This document shows, piece after piece, positions 1 through 8,488 of a stretch of 64,000 nt of DNA. The stretch lies in the NCBI GenBank assembly GCA_019187225.1, contig JABAQQ010000013.1, forward strand, positions 338,066 through 402,065, in the 5' to 3' direction. The stretch comes from Saprospiraceae bacterium. GTDB taxonomy: Bacteria; Bacteroidota; Bacteroidia; Chitinophagales; Saprospiraceae. How positions within the stretch are numbered: position 1 is the stretch's first letter; every line of letters starts with the position of its first letter. The translations under genes and the position numbers were made by a program. The notes under the pieces are model-generated. The model saw only the letters and a list, made by a program, of their open reading frames with translations. It searched no databases and had not been told where the DNA came from.

Positions 1-2007
1 CTGCGAATTGTCGGGCAGGCGCTGCGGGCCGATGATCTGGACGCGGGTATTGAACATCCAGTTTTTGTCGGGTGTGGTATAGTCCAGCGTCACAAGGCCC
101 CGGTGTTTGGCAACAAGCGGCAAAGTGCGCAACACCCCGTCGGCATACGTTGCCCGCACGTCGTTCCATTTGTAGGCCAGTTTGACATCGAAACCGGGGA
201 ACGGATTATACTGAAAGGTGGTCAGGAGGCTATTGCTGAAGGATTTCCCGTCCACTGTGTAAAAGAACACTTCCGTCGGCGACTGGTCCACATCCACCAA
301 AACCTGTTGTATGAAATCGGTGCGATACAGGTCAATGCTAAAACTGGAGGTACGGCGGGCGATTTTGAAGTTTTGGGTAAAGTTCAGGCCATAATTCCAT
401 GCTTCTTCCAGGCCCGGGTTGCTTCCTGCCCCCCCAACCGGAGGGGAGAAAACGAGGCTGCGGTTGCTGGCCAGGAGGCTGATGTTTTCAGCCATGAGGT
501 GCGGAGAGCGAAAGCCGCGTCCTGCAGAAAGACGCGCTACGGCGTCGGCGGTGAAATTGTATTTGGCGCTCACCCGCGGTGCGAACAACAATTGGTCGAA
601 GCGGCTGTTCCAGTCGGCCCGCGCACCGACCACCACGACGAGGTCCGGAATTTCCATCTTCAGATTGGGGCGGCTGTAGGTATACTCCAGCATAGCGCCC
701 GGTACGGCTTCGCGGCGGTCGAGTTTGCCTTCATTCACACTTTCCTGAATATCATCGTATTGGAACGAAGGCGCCGCCACGATTTTATGGTCGGTGGTTC
801 CAATGATGGTTTGGTACAGCGACTGCCAGTAGAACGACCGCTGCTCGGCGGCGTAGATGTTGGGCCCGAACAGCGAATTGGTACGGTGCCAGGAAGTGGA
901 CACCATATTGCCCACCTGGTTATACGGTTTACCGCCCACGCCTTCGTAACCTATCTTGCCCCATACTTCCACGCGGTCGTTGTTCTGGTCAATGGCGAAC
1001 AAACCCGGCACGCCCTCGATGGGGTTGATCTGGCCGCCTTGCCGCCGGTCGGTAAGCGCCTGCACATTGAACTGGGCGCACATTTTCGGGCTTTCGTAAA
1101 ACAAGCGGTACAAACCGTTCAATTGCTGGCGGCTGGGAGAATCGTAAAAATTGTCGTCGTTCATGTCCCAGCGGTTCTCCACAAAACTGCCGTGCAACAA
1201 CACTCCGTTCGACACGCGGCCTTTGCCTTTATTATTAAGATGTACGTTCAACTCGCCGCGCCCCTCCGTCGAGGTAAAAGCGTTGACAAAAAGGGGCTTG
1301 TCCAGATGCGGTTTTACCAGTTCGGCATTGATCTGACCTGCAATGCCTGCGTTGCCATTTTTCACCGTGCTGGCGCCTTTTGCCAACTGAATGCCATCGA
1401 GCCAGGTACCGGGTAAGTACTCGAATGCGAACGGCGTGGCGATACCGCCGAGGGACGGGCGGTTTTCCACCATAAACTGACTGTAGACCCCGCGCAGGCC
1501 AAGCATTTGTATTTCTTTTACGCCGGTGAGCGCATTCGCATAAGCGACATCCACGGCGCCATTGGTCTCGAAACTTTCGGACAGGTTGCAACAAGGCGCT
1601 TTCCGCAGCTCTTTGCTGCTGATACTTTCTATGTTGCGGGTTTCGAGGGTGGATACCTTGTTGTCGAAACCGTGCTCCGTTACCGTCACTTCCTGCAACT
1701 GCGCGATACCGCTTATTTCGATCCAAAGATTGTTTTCAGTAGGCAGTACCCGTATTTCGGCAGGTGAATGCCCTGTGTACTGGACGGCCAGGGTAGCTTC
1801 GACTTCGCGGGCGGGCAGGCTGAAACGCCCTGCGGTGTCGGTCACCGTACCCACTTTTGTATCCTTCCAAAAAACGGTAGCGCCGGCGAGCAGTTCTTCG
1901 TGTTCATTGGTGACGATGCCGGTCAGGCGCGGAACGTTTTTTTGTTGGGAAAATAATGCCTGAACGAACAGGAAAAGTCCTGCGAGGAGGACGTATATCT
2001 TTTTCAT
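1..2007 (-). CDS. TonB-dependent outer-membrane receptor, 3' end cut by window edge
   Basis: The 669 codons from ATG at 2007 to base 1 contain no stop, so the C-terminus lies outside the window. The N-terminus has a signal peptide (MKKIYVLLAGLFLFVQALFS), a carboxypeptidase-regulatory-like beta-sandwich (about residues 28-105), then a plug domain with APCCNLSESFETN and the plug-like stretch GVKEIQMLGLRG, followed by barrel strands. The family imports a ligand across the outer membrane using TonB/ExbBD energy. The CC-N-LSESF motif and the Cys-rich partner upstream resemble Bacteroidota receptors linked to copper or other heavy metals. The substrate is inferred, the family is clear. The last visible codons (PQRLPDNSQ) look like the C-terminal fifth of a receptor, so little is missing. 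Confidence 0.93.
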   Translation of the reverse strand, partial: MKKIYVLLAGLFLFVQALFSQQKNVPRLTGIVTNEHEELLAGATVFWKDTKVGTVTDTAGRFSLPAREVEATLAVQYTGHSPAEIRVLPTENNLWIEISGIAQLQEVTVTEHGFDNKVSTLETRNIESISSKELRKAPCCNLSESFETNGAVDVAYANALTGVKEIQMLGLRGVYSQFMVENRPSLGGIATPFAFEYLPGTWLDGIQLAKGASTVKNGNAGIAGQINAELVKPHLDKPLFVNAFTSTEGRGELNVHLNNKGKGRVSNGVLLHGSFVENRWDMNDDNFYDSPSRQQLNGLYRLFYESPKMCAQFNVQALTDRRQGGQINPIEGVPGLFAIDQNNDRVEVWGKIGYEGVGGKPYNQVGNMVSTSWHRTNSLFGPNIYAAEQRSFYWQSLYQTIIGTTDHKIVAAPSFQYDDIQESVNEGKLDRREAVPGAMLEYTYSRPNLKMEIPDLVVVVGARADWNSRFDQLLFAPRVSAKYNFTADAVARLSAGRGFRSPHLMAENISLLASNRSLVFSPPVGGAGSNPGLEEAWNYGLNFTQNFKIARRTSSFSIDLYRTDFIQQVLVDVDQSPTEVFFYTVDGKSFSNSLLTTFQYNPFPGFDVKLAYKWNDVRATYADGVLRTLPLVAKHRGLVTLDYTTPDKNWMFNTRVQIIGPQRLPDNSQ

Positions 2008-2016
2008 TGCTGAACG

Positions 2017-2120
2017 ATTGTAGCGCGGACCCGATGGTCCGCAAATGAAAAAATGAAACCTCGAAATGATCTGAAATCAAAACGGCATTCATTCGCGGGC
2101 CAGGAGTCCCGCGCTACAAT
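2017..2120. repeat. Inverted repeat between receptor and Cys-rich gene
   Basis: ATTGTAGCGCGG (2017-2028) is matched by CCGCGCTACAAT (2109-2120). Inner parts also pair weakly (GGACCC/GGAGTCCC). It fills the 114-bp gap between the receptor start and the upstream gene's stop. It may be a dispersed intergenic repeat or an attenuating hairpin. Confidence 0.6.
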
Positions 2121-2121
2121 A

Positions 2122-2598
2122 CTAACAACGAAAAGTCTGGTGGCGCAGACAGATGTCGCGCCCTGAAAGGGGAGGCGGCAGTGATGTGCCGGAAATATTT
2201 GCCTCGCAGACGACGGGGCGGAAATAGCGCCGGAAGATCGGCATTTTTTCGATCCAAAGCGGGCAATCGAACGTCTTTTCAAACGGCTTGTCCACCAAAA
2301 ATTCGGTTTTCATCTGGAAAACCCTGGTGGATTTTTCCATACAACCGTCGTGTTCGCCGGAGCAGCTTTCGTCTTCCTTTCCGCAGCAGGATTGGGCTTC
2401 CGGAGCGGGCGTCGGTTGGCAGCATTCGGGCGCACCTGACCGTTCTTCGGCGACGCAGGCGTCATGGGCCCCGAAAATGGAGACAGTGGCTTCACCCATG
2501 CAGTAGCAGTAGATTTGCTGCACGCTCACCCCGACCGTCGCTGTCAGCAGGGCAGTCATCCAAATCCAGGCAAACGATTTTTTTGTGCGGGACGACAT
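2122..2598 (-). CDS. HYC_CC_PP-family Cys-rich exported protein
   Basis: 158 residues with an N-terminal membrane/signal segment (about 10-27), then YCYCMGE, several Cys pairs (ECCQ, SCCGKEDESC) and a C-terminal PPLSGRDICLRHQTF. This is the pattern of the small HYC_CC_PP family of Bacteroidota. Ten or more Cys outside the signal region suggest metal binding or disulfides in the periplasm. It is read in the same direction as the TonB-dependent receptor 114 bp downstream and probably forms an operon with it. Family assignment comes from the motifs; a role in metal (copper) handling is inferred from composition and neighbour. Confidence 0.75.
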   Translation of the reverse strand: MSSRTKKSFAWIWMTALLTATVGVSVQQIYCYCMGEATVSIFGAHDACVAEERSGAPECCQPTPAPEAQSCCGKEDESCSGEHDGCMEKSTRVFQMKTEFLVDKPFEKTFDCPLWIEKMPIFRRYFRPVVCEANISGTSLPPPLSGRDICLRHQTFRC

Positions 2599-3221
2599 GG
2601 GTAAAATTAATTCGGGTAATGAGGGGTAATTGAAGTAATTGGGAGTAATTGAGTTTTATTGACAGGTATTTGTCAGGAAACCACCTTGTGCAAGATATTC
2701 CGGACAAAAAACGTGCTGCAAAAATAAAGTCGAATTTTTAAAAAGACAAAGCGGGTGCAACGGTTTAAAAGACATTTGCAAATAATCGGGAAAATATAGG
2801 GAGGGCAATGCTAAAAACAGCACATTATTAAAAAGTGGTTTGACTTGTCATCAAGGCGCGTCATTACGCTGTTTGGCGTTAAATTTACTTCAATATTTGC
2901 ATCAAAATGGCAATTTCAAAGCAAAAATTGCCCCAAAACGAACAAAACAAAATGAATTTCTAAAAGCATTTGTTGGAAATTGTAAACCTCACACTATTTT
3001 TACCGCCACGAAAAAACCTCCTTTGAGCAGGAAAACGATTTTTCCACCTCCGGCAATATTTTTTTGTTGGCCGCACACCATTTTTTCCGGTGTTTGCATC
3101 TATGCAGACGAACGGGTTCAAAACAAGACGATGAAGTTCGGCGCCGGGTGGAAAAATGCGTTGTTCTGCGAGGAGTTACAGTCAAACTAAATTCATTCAT
3201 TAATTTAAACTTAAACGCAGC
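2599..3221. other. Intergenic region, 623 bp, no gene seen
   Basis: AT-rich divergent region between the Cys-rich gene and exbB. Bases 2615-2655 contain the word GGTAATTG/AGTAATTG repeated about four times. An open frame at 2840-3190 has no recognisable features, homopolymer-rich composition and no convincing start. Promoters for both flanking operons should lie here, but no clean TTTG-N19-TAnnTTTG pair was found. Confidence 0.6.
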
Positions 3222-4049
3222 ATGACAGCAGCAAAACCCACTCAAGCGAAACAACAGCAAGGCGGCGGCTTCTCGGCCATTTTTCCGTTTATCATTATCC
3301 CGCTATTGTACGTGGTTGCCTTTCTTATCTGGAAGTATGTATTCGGTGCATCGGGCAACTTCGTGGATGGCGACAACACAAAAGACCCGCTTCCGGGCAA
3401 CTACGCGGGTACGATTTACAAAGGCGGATTCGTGGTACCCATGCTTTTGACCCTGTTCTTTACGGTGATCGTGTTCGTGATCGAGCGTTTCATCACACTC
3501 CGCCAGGCACGGGGCGCCGGCAACATTGACGCATTCGTGCGTAGCATCAAAGGTTTCCTCGATCGGGGCGACATCAACGGCGCGATGGCCGCTTGCGACA
3601 AACAAAAAGGAGCAGTAGCCAACGTGGTGCGCGCAGGCCTTGCCAAGTACGATGAAATGACAAAAATGACAGGTATGGAAAAAGACGAAAAAGTGATCGC
3701 CATTCAAAAAGAGGTGGAAGAAGCGACAACGCTCGAATTGCCGATGCTGGAAAAAAACCTCAACATTCTGGCAACGATCGCATCTATCGCCACGCTGTTG
3801 GGTCTGTTCGGTACGGTATTGGGGATGATCCGTTCCTTCGCCGCTCTGGCTACTGCCGGCGCGCCGGACTCCACCGCGCTCGCAACCGGTATCTCTGAGG
3901 CTCTTATCAATACCGCTCTCGGTATCGGTACATCTGCGCTGGCTATCATTTTTTACAACTACTTCACAAGCCGTATCGACGCCATGACGTACCGGATTGA
4001 CGAAGCGGGGTACAGCCTCACGCAAACGTTCGCGGCAAAAGGACACTGA
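3222..4049 (+). CDS. exbB: ExbB/TolQ/MotA-family proton channel subunit
   Basis: 275 residues. It has transmembrane segments near residues 22-44, 65-88, 185-208 and 230-250. The last two form the conserved MotA/TolQ/ExbB domain with the glycine-rich turn LLGLFGTVLGMIRSF. ExbB oligomers surround ExbD and convert proton-motive force into movement of TonB at the inner membrane. It is first in an exbB-exbD-exbD-tonB-tonB run on one strand, so it should energise TonB-dependent receptors such as the one at the left edge. A periplasmic loop (about 45-65) after an extra N-terminal membrane segment is usual for the Bacteroidota type. Confidence 0.95.
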   Translation: MTAAKPTQAKQQQGGGFSAIFPFIIIPLLYVVAFLIWKYVFGASGNFVDGDNTKDPLPGNYAGTIYKGGFVVPMLLTLFFTVIVFVIERFITLRQARGAGNIDAFVRSIKGFLDRGDINGAMAACDKQKGAVANVVRAGLAKYDEMTKMTGMEKDEKVIAIQKEVEEATTLELPMLEKNLNILATIASIATLLGLFGTVLGMIRSFAALATAGAPDSTALATGISEALINTALGIGTSALAIIFYNYFTSRIDAMTYRIDEAGYSLTQTFAAKGH

Positions 4050-4153
4050 TTTTGAAATGATGAACGAAGAATGATGAACGGTGTGAATCCTCTGTGATTC
4101 ATCACTCCAAAAGCATTCGTAATTCATAATTCATCACGCATAATTGAAAAGAT
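4050..4153. repeat. Degenerate AATGATGAA-type words with inverted complement
   Basis: GAAATGATGAACGAAGAATGATG on one side faces GATTCATCACTCC and AATTCATAATTCATC on the other, giving a weak imperfect hairpin in the exbB-exbD gap. The same word family recurs near 19700 and 24490. Confidence 0.55.
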
Positions 4154-4828
4154 ATGCCAAAGCATAAACCCAAACGGGGCTCTCCGTTGATTGACATGAC
4201 CGCCATGACCGACGTGGCGTTCCTGCTGCTCACCTTCTTCATGCTTACCGCAAAAATGAAGCCGCAGGAAAATCTTGTCATAGACACGCCCTCGTCCATC
4301 TCCGAGACAAAGCTGCCGGAATCGGGCACTTTGTCCATCCTGATAGGTAAAGACGGCAGGATATTTCTCGACATGACCGGTCAACACACCCGCATGGATT
4401 TGATCAACAGCATGAACGAGCAATACCAGATGGGCTTGACCGAGCAGGAAAAAATCCTGTTTACCAACGTCGGCAGTTTCGGGGTGCCGCGCAGCCAACT
4501 CAAAAAGTATCTGAACACGATACCGACGGAGCGCACCAAGTTTCCTGCCCCCGGCATACCCGTCGATACCGCTGACGTCAACAAGAGCGAACTCGCCAAC
4601 TGGATCCACAACGCCCGCCTCGCCCAATTCAGAATGAAGCAGGAAGGCAAAGTGAAGGAGGAGTACGTCATGGTGGTGAAGGCCGACAAAGACACGCCTT
4701 ACCCGGCTGTCCAGAAGGTCATCAACACACTCGTGGACATCAACGTCAACAAATTCAACCTCATCACCGGCCTGGAAGCCGATCCGAATAAATTGGAAGC
4801 GGTGAATAAACAGGAAGGGGGGAAATGA
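4154..4828 (+). CDS. exbD: ExbD/TolR-family biopolymer transport protein (first copy)
   Basis: 224 residues: a short cytoplasmic tail (MPKHKPKRGSPLIDMTAM), one transmembrane helix starting at TDVAFLLLTFFMLT with the conserved proton-carrying Asp near residue 16, and a periplasmic domain of about 185 residues. ExbD pairs with ExbB in the TonB motor. The C-terminal part (VVKADKDTPYPAVQKVINTL) is the usual TolR/ExbD fold element. The periplasmic domain is longer than in Proteobacteria, typical of the long Bacteroidota ExbD. It lies 104 bp after exbB; a second, distinct ExbD follows. Confidence 0.94.
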   Translation: MPKHKPKRGSPLIDMTAMTDVAFLLLTFFMLTAKMKPQENLVIDTPSSISETKLPESGTLSILIGKDGRIFLDMTGQHTRMDLINSMNEQYQMGLTEQEKILFTNVGSFGVPRSQLKKYLNTIPTERTKFPAPGIPVDTADVNKSELANWIHNARLAQFRMKQEGKVKEEYVMVVKADKDTPYPAVQKVINTLVDINVNKFNLITGLEADPNKLEAVNKQEGGK

Positions 4829-4923
4829 TTGCGGATTGCGGATTGCGGATTGAAGGCATTTCGAGATTAGTTATCTGGCAATCAACAACAATTTTATTTC
4901 ATCACTAAAAAAGCAACAGCGAT
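4829..4923. repeat. ATTGCGG tandem words
   Basis: From 4830, the 9-bp word GATTGCGGA is repeated about three and a half times right after the exbD stop. The same word occurs at 63395-63420 and a related one at the start of the HMG-CoA lyase gene (54800-54830). Confidence 0.7.
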
Positions 4924-5544
4924 ATGGCTGAAATAGCACAAGAAGGTGGTGGTGGTCATAAGAAAGGTGGCAAGGTTCGCTCGAAAAAAATGTCCACGCG
5001 CATCGACTTCACGCCGATGGTGGACCTGGGCTTCCTGCTCATTACGTTCTTTATGCTCACAACGACCCTGGCCAAACCGCAGGTGATGGCCCTGGTGATG
5101 CCTGAAAAAGATATCAAAAAAGAAGATATCGAGCCGGTCAAAGAATCGAAAGTGCTCACGCTCCTGCTGGGCGCCAACGACAAGGTTTACTGGTACGAAG
5201 GCATTACGGATGCAAAACTTGATTCGACGGACTACTCCGCCGAGGGCTTGCGCAAAGTCATTTTGAACAAAATGGAAAAAGTGAAAGGCCAGTTCGGTTT
5301 GGAGGATTATGAAGACTTTAAGACGAAAGAACCCCGGAAAGGCTCTTTTATCAACGTCATCATAAAACCTACTGCAGAGTCGCGGTACAAAAATCTCGTG
5401 GACGCACTTGACGAAATGGCCATATGCAAAGTGCGCTACTACGTGATCCTCGACGTGTCGGATCTCGAAAAAGAATTCATCAAGAATCCTGCTGGCGGTC
5501 TGAAATTCAACGTGGAAGAGCAAATTCAGGCTGCTACACAATAA
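4924..5544 (+). CDS. exbD: ExbD/TolR-family biopolymer transport protein (second copy)
   Basis: 206 residues. A Lys/Gly-rich cytoplasmic tail (about 1-25) precedes STRIDFTPMVDLGFLLITFF, in which the Asp of MVDLGF is the conserved membrane carboxylate. A periplasmic domain ends in DALDEMAICKVRYYVILDV, the ExbD C-terminal motif. The two adjacent ExbD proteins differ along their length and probably form a hetero-oligomeric motor with ExbB. It lies in the same operon, 95 bp after the first exbD across a short repeat. Confidence 0.94.
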   Translation: MAEIAQEGGGGHKKGGKVRSKKMSTRIDFTPMVDLGFLLITFFMLTTTLAKPQVMALVMPEKDIKKEDIEPVKESKVLTLLLGANDKVYWYEGITDAKLDSTDYSAEGLRKVILNKMEKVKGQFGLEDYEDFKTKEPRKGSFINVIIKPTAESRYKNLVDALDEMAICKVRYYVILDVSDLEKEFIKNPAGGLKFNVEEQIQAATQ

Positions 5545-5660
5545 TTCGGACCTTTGATTGCCTGACGTTAGACGGGGATGCCGCCAAAACATCAAATGTC
5601 GAATGTCAAAAAATCGAACGTCCAGAAAAACACCATTCAAGAACTTAAATTCATCAACAA
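5545..5660. repeat. GACGTT/GTCGAATGTC-type words
   Basis: Degenerate copies of GACGTTAGAC, ATGTCGAATGTC and GAACGTCC occupy the exbD-tonB gap. They belong to the GTCCAATGTC/GACATTGGAC word family seen at 19083, 21245, 27690, 28440 and 42855. Confidence 0.5.
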
Positions 5661-6497
5661 ATGGCAGAAGAAAAAGGCTCAGTCGTGTATCGGGATATGC
5701 TGGATATCATCTTCTCCAACCGCAACAAAAGTTATGGGGCCTATCAGCTCCGCCGCGATTATACCAAGTATTTAATGCGCGCTTTTGTCATCGGTCTGGC
5801 GTTGATAGCTCTCGCTTTTGCGCTACCATCTATCCTGAGTGCCGTCAAGGGTTTGGTTCCCGAAGAAAGGCCCATTGATGTTGTGGCCGAACTCGGCCCG
5901 CCACCGGATATTGACCCGAACCAACCACCGCCACCTCCACCGCCGCCGCCGCCCACTCCTCCGCCGCCGACCCGCTCGACGGTGAAGTTTGTGCCGCCGG
6001 TAGTCAAAAAGGACGAAGAGGTACAGGAGGAAAAACCGCCGGCCGTGGAAGAACTCATCGAGAAAAAGGAGGACATCGGTACCGAAACAAAAAAGGGTAC
6101 GGATGAAGCCCCACCTGCGATTGATGAAAATCCGTCGGAACTTCAGATCGTGGAGGAGCCGAAGGTCGTAGAGGAGAAAACGTATGAGATGTTCGATATT
6201 CAGAAACCGCCCAGCTTTCCGGGCGGTGAGAAGGAATTGCTCAAGTTCCTGAGCGAGAACATCAAATACCCACCCTTGGCGCGCGAAAACAACATCCAGG
6301 GCACGGTTGCGCTCACTTTCGTAGTCGGCAAAAACGGCTCGGTAACAGATGTGCAGATCGTAAAAGACATCGGCGGCGGTTGCGGCAAGGAAGCCGTACG
6401 CGTGGTGCAGTCTATGCCGAAATGGAATCCCGGCGAGGCCAATGGCAACCCGGTGAAGGTGCGTTTCACCTTGCCGGTGCGTTTCCGTCTGGAATAG
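5661..6497 (+). CDS. tonB: TonB energy transducer (first paralogue)
   Basis: 278 residues. The N-terminus has the Bacteroidota TonB motif DIIFSNRNKSYGAYQLRRDY, then a membrane anchor near residues 36-58. A periplasmic Pro-rich spacer follows (about 78-105, including nine or more consecutive Pro), then a Glu/Lys-rich linker and the TonB C-terminal domain (about 180-278) with PPSFPGGEKELLKFL, IKYPPLARENNIQGTV and VKVRFTLPVRF. It transmits ExbBD motion to outer-membrane receptors. It is the fourth gene of the operon and is followed by a hairpin terminator and a second TonB. Confidence 0.95.
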   Translation: MAEEKGSVVYRDMLDIIFSNRNKSYGAYQLRRDYTKYLMRAFVIGLALIALAFALPSILSAVKGLVPEERPIDVVAELGPPPDIDPNQPPPPPPPPPPTPPPPTRSTVKFVPPVVKKDEEVQEEKPPAVEELIEKKEDIGTETKKGTDEAPPAIDENPSELQIVEEPKVVEEKTYEMFDIQKPPSFPGGEKELLKFLSENIKYPPLARENNIQGTVALTFVVGKNGSVTDVQIVKDIGGGCGKEAVRVVQSMPKWNPGEANGNPVKVRFTLPVRFRLE

Positions 6498-6529
6498 CAG
6501 TTCACCGAACAATATTTCGCATATAAGGA

Positions 6530-6566
6530 AGCGGCATCGCCTTTCAGGGCGGCGCCGCTTTTCTTT
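6530..6566 (+). terminator. Rho-independent terminator after tonB
   Basis: GCGGC...CGCC / GGCG...GCCGC hairpin followed by TTTTCTTTT, 33 bp after the tonB stop. Confidence 0.7.
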
Positions 6567-6722
6567 TGCTCCCCCACGGTATTCTCAGCAAAGGGGTAAA
6601 AAAATCAAAAAAACACACTTACACACCCACCAAAATCCTCACAGCCAGCATCTTACATCCAAAGGGCTCTTCGAAGGCTTTTGCTCCTCAAATACATTTT
6701 TTCACACTTAAACTTTTTCGTC

Positions 6723-7559
6723 ATGGCCACCTACGAATTCGTGTCCCCCCGGGACGCGCTGGACATCGTATTCGCGCACCGCAACCGCGCTTACGGCGCC
6801 TACCAACTGCGCCGGGCATATCCCCGTTACCTAAGCCGGGCATTCGCTATCGGTTTGCTGCTCATCTGTTTCGGCTTCGCCTTGCCGCAGATCCTGCACG
6901 CACTGGACGGCGATTTGGCCGAATCCGTTTACGTTGATATGGAGCGGGAACTCGGCCCTCCGCCCGATATTGATCCGGACCTTCCACCACCACCGCCGCC
7001 GCCGCCATCCACTCCGCCGCCGCCTGTACGCGCTACTGTGCGCTTTGTACCGCCCACTCCCACACCGGACGAACTGGTACAGGAAGAACAACCGCCATCC
7101 CAGGAGGAAATACTGAACACAGATGCAGAGGTGGACACAAAAGACCGCGCCTCCGAAGATGACGCTCCGCCTGCCCTCGATGAAGTTTCAGATTTTCCGC
7201 GGGCGGTGGAAACAGCGGCACACGCATCCGATGAAGGCGAATACGATATGGTGACGGTACAAAAGCCACCGACGTTCCCCGGTGGAGAGCACGCCTTGCT
7301 GAAATTCCTGGCCGACAACATACAATACCCACCCCTTGCCCGGGAAAACAACATTCAGGGCATCGTAGCGCTCTCCTTTGTCGTCAGCAAAGACGGCCGG
7401 GTCACGGATGTGAGCGTTCTGAAAGACATTGGGGGAGGATGCGGCAAGGAGGCTGTGCGGGTGGTGCAATCCATGCCGAAGTGGAGCCCGGGAGAAGCCA
7501 ACGGTCATGCCGTCAAGGTGCGGTTCACGCTGCCGGTAAAGTTTCAGCTGCTGAACTGA
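6723..7559 (+). CDS. tonB: TonB energy transducer (second paralogue)
   Basis: 278 residues from the ATG at 6723 (MATYEFVSPRDALDIVF). An upstream in-frame ATG at 6681 would add a non-conserved 14-residue tail. It has the same plan as the preceding gene: N-terminal NRAYGAYQLRRAYPRYL, membrane anchor (about 37-57), Pro-rich spacer (about 78-105), acidic linker, and a C-terminal domain with PPTFPGGEHALLKFL and VKVRFTLPVKFQLL. The two TonB proteins are clearly a tandem duplication, diverged mainly in the linker, and may serve different receptors. The upstream terminator suggests the second copy also has its own promoter. Confidence 0.94.
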   Translation: MATYEFVSPRDALDIVFAHRNRAYGAYQLRRAYPRYLSRAFAIGLLLICFGFALPQILHALDGDLAESVYVDMERELGPPPDIDPDLPPPPPPPPSTPPPPVRATVRFVPPTPTPDELVQEEQPPSQEEILNTDAEVDTKDRASEDDAPPALDEVSDFPRAVETAAHASDEGEYDMVTVQKPPTFPGGEHALLKFLADNIQYPPLARENNIQGIVALSFVVSKDGRVTDVSVLKDIGGGCGKEAVRVVQSMPKWSPGEANGHAVKVRFTLPVKFQLLN

Positions 7560-7610
7560 CAAGCTAAAAAAGGATCGAAGAGCAGTTTCGGGTCTTCTTG
7601 AGTAAGAATA

Positions 7611-7645
7611 TGAGTCATGCGAACCGGGGCAAGAACGCATGACTC
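7611..7645 (+). terminator. Hairpin after second tonB
   Basis: TGAGTCATGCG (7611-7621) and CGCATGACTCA (7635-7645) form an 11-bp perfect stem 52 bp past the stop. There is no strong T-tract, so termination is likely but not certain. Confidence 0.5.
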
Positions 7646-7681
7646 ATGTGAGTTTTGAAATTGCGTTGGAAAAAATGAAAA

Positions 7682-8074
7682 CTATACCGATCCGCGTTTC
7701 ACGATCCAGATGACCAGGCAAACGATCGCCAGAAAGGCTATGAGACCACCCAGGCCGACATTAAAAAAGGACAAGACGATGGCGATGCCCAAACCGAAAA
7801 GGCCGAACCAAAGCCACTGGTCCACCGGGTCGCTGAAATCCACCTGCATGCCGGATTTTTCTGCTTTGCGTTCCAAACGTTTGGCGAGGCGGTTCAGGCG
7901 TTTTTCCGTTTTTTTATTGGTTATTTTAGAAAAGTCTTCCGGGGTGATCCGCATTTTTTCCGCCACACCCGCGCGCATTTGTTCTTTGGAAACGGCAACG
8001 GAGGCGATGACACGCGTGGGAGTTGTGCTGGCAAGCAGCAGGCAGGCGAAAATAAAGATTACATGTTTTTTCAT
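7682..8074 (-). CDS. Small secreted/membrane protein, unknown function
   Basis: 130 residues. Signal peptide (MKKHVIFIFACLLLASTTPT, cleavage around 25), a Lys/Arg-rich helical stretch (about 50-75: KKTEKRLNRLAKRLERKAEK), then two closely spaced transmembrane helices (about 86-106 and 107-126). I do not recognise a domain. It is the last gene on this strand after the oxidase block but is separated from it by a strong hairpin, so it is probably a separate transcript. Confidence 0.7.
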   Translation of the reverse strand: MKKHVIFIFACLLLASTTPTRVIASVAVSKEQMRAGVAEKMRITPEDFSKITNKKTEKRLNRLAKRLERKAEKSGMQVDFSDPVDQWLWFGLFGLGIAIVLSFFNVGLGGLIAFLAIVCLVIWIVKRGSV

Positions 8075-8136
8075 ACGAAATGAGGAGGTATCGGTGAATG
8101 TTGAAAAGGCAAAAATAGGTGCATGGCCAACAAACG

Positions 8137-8172
8137 GCGACGCCCGGCAGAAAATTTTCTACCGGGCGTCGC
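8137..8172. terminator. Strong hairpin ending the respiratory block
   Basis: An 18-bp stem (8137-8154 with 8155-8172, one mismatch) whose apex is AGAAAATTTTCT. It lies just past the stop of the 93-residue gene and most likely ends the long minus-strand oxidase transcript. Confidence 0.7.
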
Positions 8173-8190
8173 TACTGTAAATTGTTTGGG

Positions 8191-8472
8191 TCAGGCAAAA
8201 TCTTCTTCGGAGAGTTCGGACACCTCCTGGTGTTCCTTTTTCCGGTTGCTCCACCACCAGTAACCTATGCCCGCCACGAGGAGGTAAGGCATGACCAGCA
8301 TGTATAAAATGCCCGCATTCAGCCCGCGCGGGTCACCACCGCCCGTTTTAAGGTTGGCTTCCGAAGAAGCTTTGCACATGGCGCATTGTGCGGCTGCAGG
8401 TTCGGCGATCAAGGCCGTAATTACCATTACAACCAACGCCAGGACTACGGATCTTACTACAAAATTTTTCAT
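8191..8472 (-). CDS. Small CxxC membrane protein of the oxidase locus
   Basis: 93 residues: a signal/anchor (about 5-28), the motif QCAMCKASSE with a CxxC pair facing the periplasm, a Gly-rich segment ending GLNAGILYMLVMPYLL, and a second membrane helix (about 55-75) ending WWWSNRKKEH. Small proteins of this pattern recur in Bacteroidota caa3/ACIII loci but, to my knowledge, have no assigned function. It directly follows DUF420 (16-bp gap), so it belongs to the same transcript. Redox or copper handling by the CxxC is an inference. Confidence 0.8.
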   Translation of the reverse strand: MKNFVVRSVVLALVVMVITALIAEPAAAQCAMCKASSEANLKTGGGDPRGLNAGILYMLVMPYLLVAGIGYWWWSNRKKEHQEVSELSEEDFA

Positions 8473-8488
8473 AGCCGTTTGTTTTATA

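Noticed and set aside
103-1416. Long plus-strand open frame opposite the TonB-dependent receptor
   Set aside because: It is the antisense shadow of a clear receptor gene; the receptor frame has signal peptide, plug and barrel features, while this one has none.
2840-3190. 116-codon plus-strand frame before exbB
   Set aside because: Homopolymer-rich, no recognisable domain or start context, and in a region expected to hold promoters.
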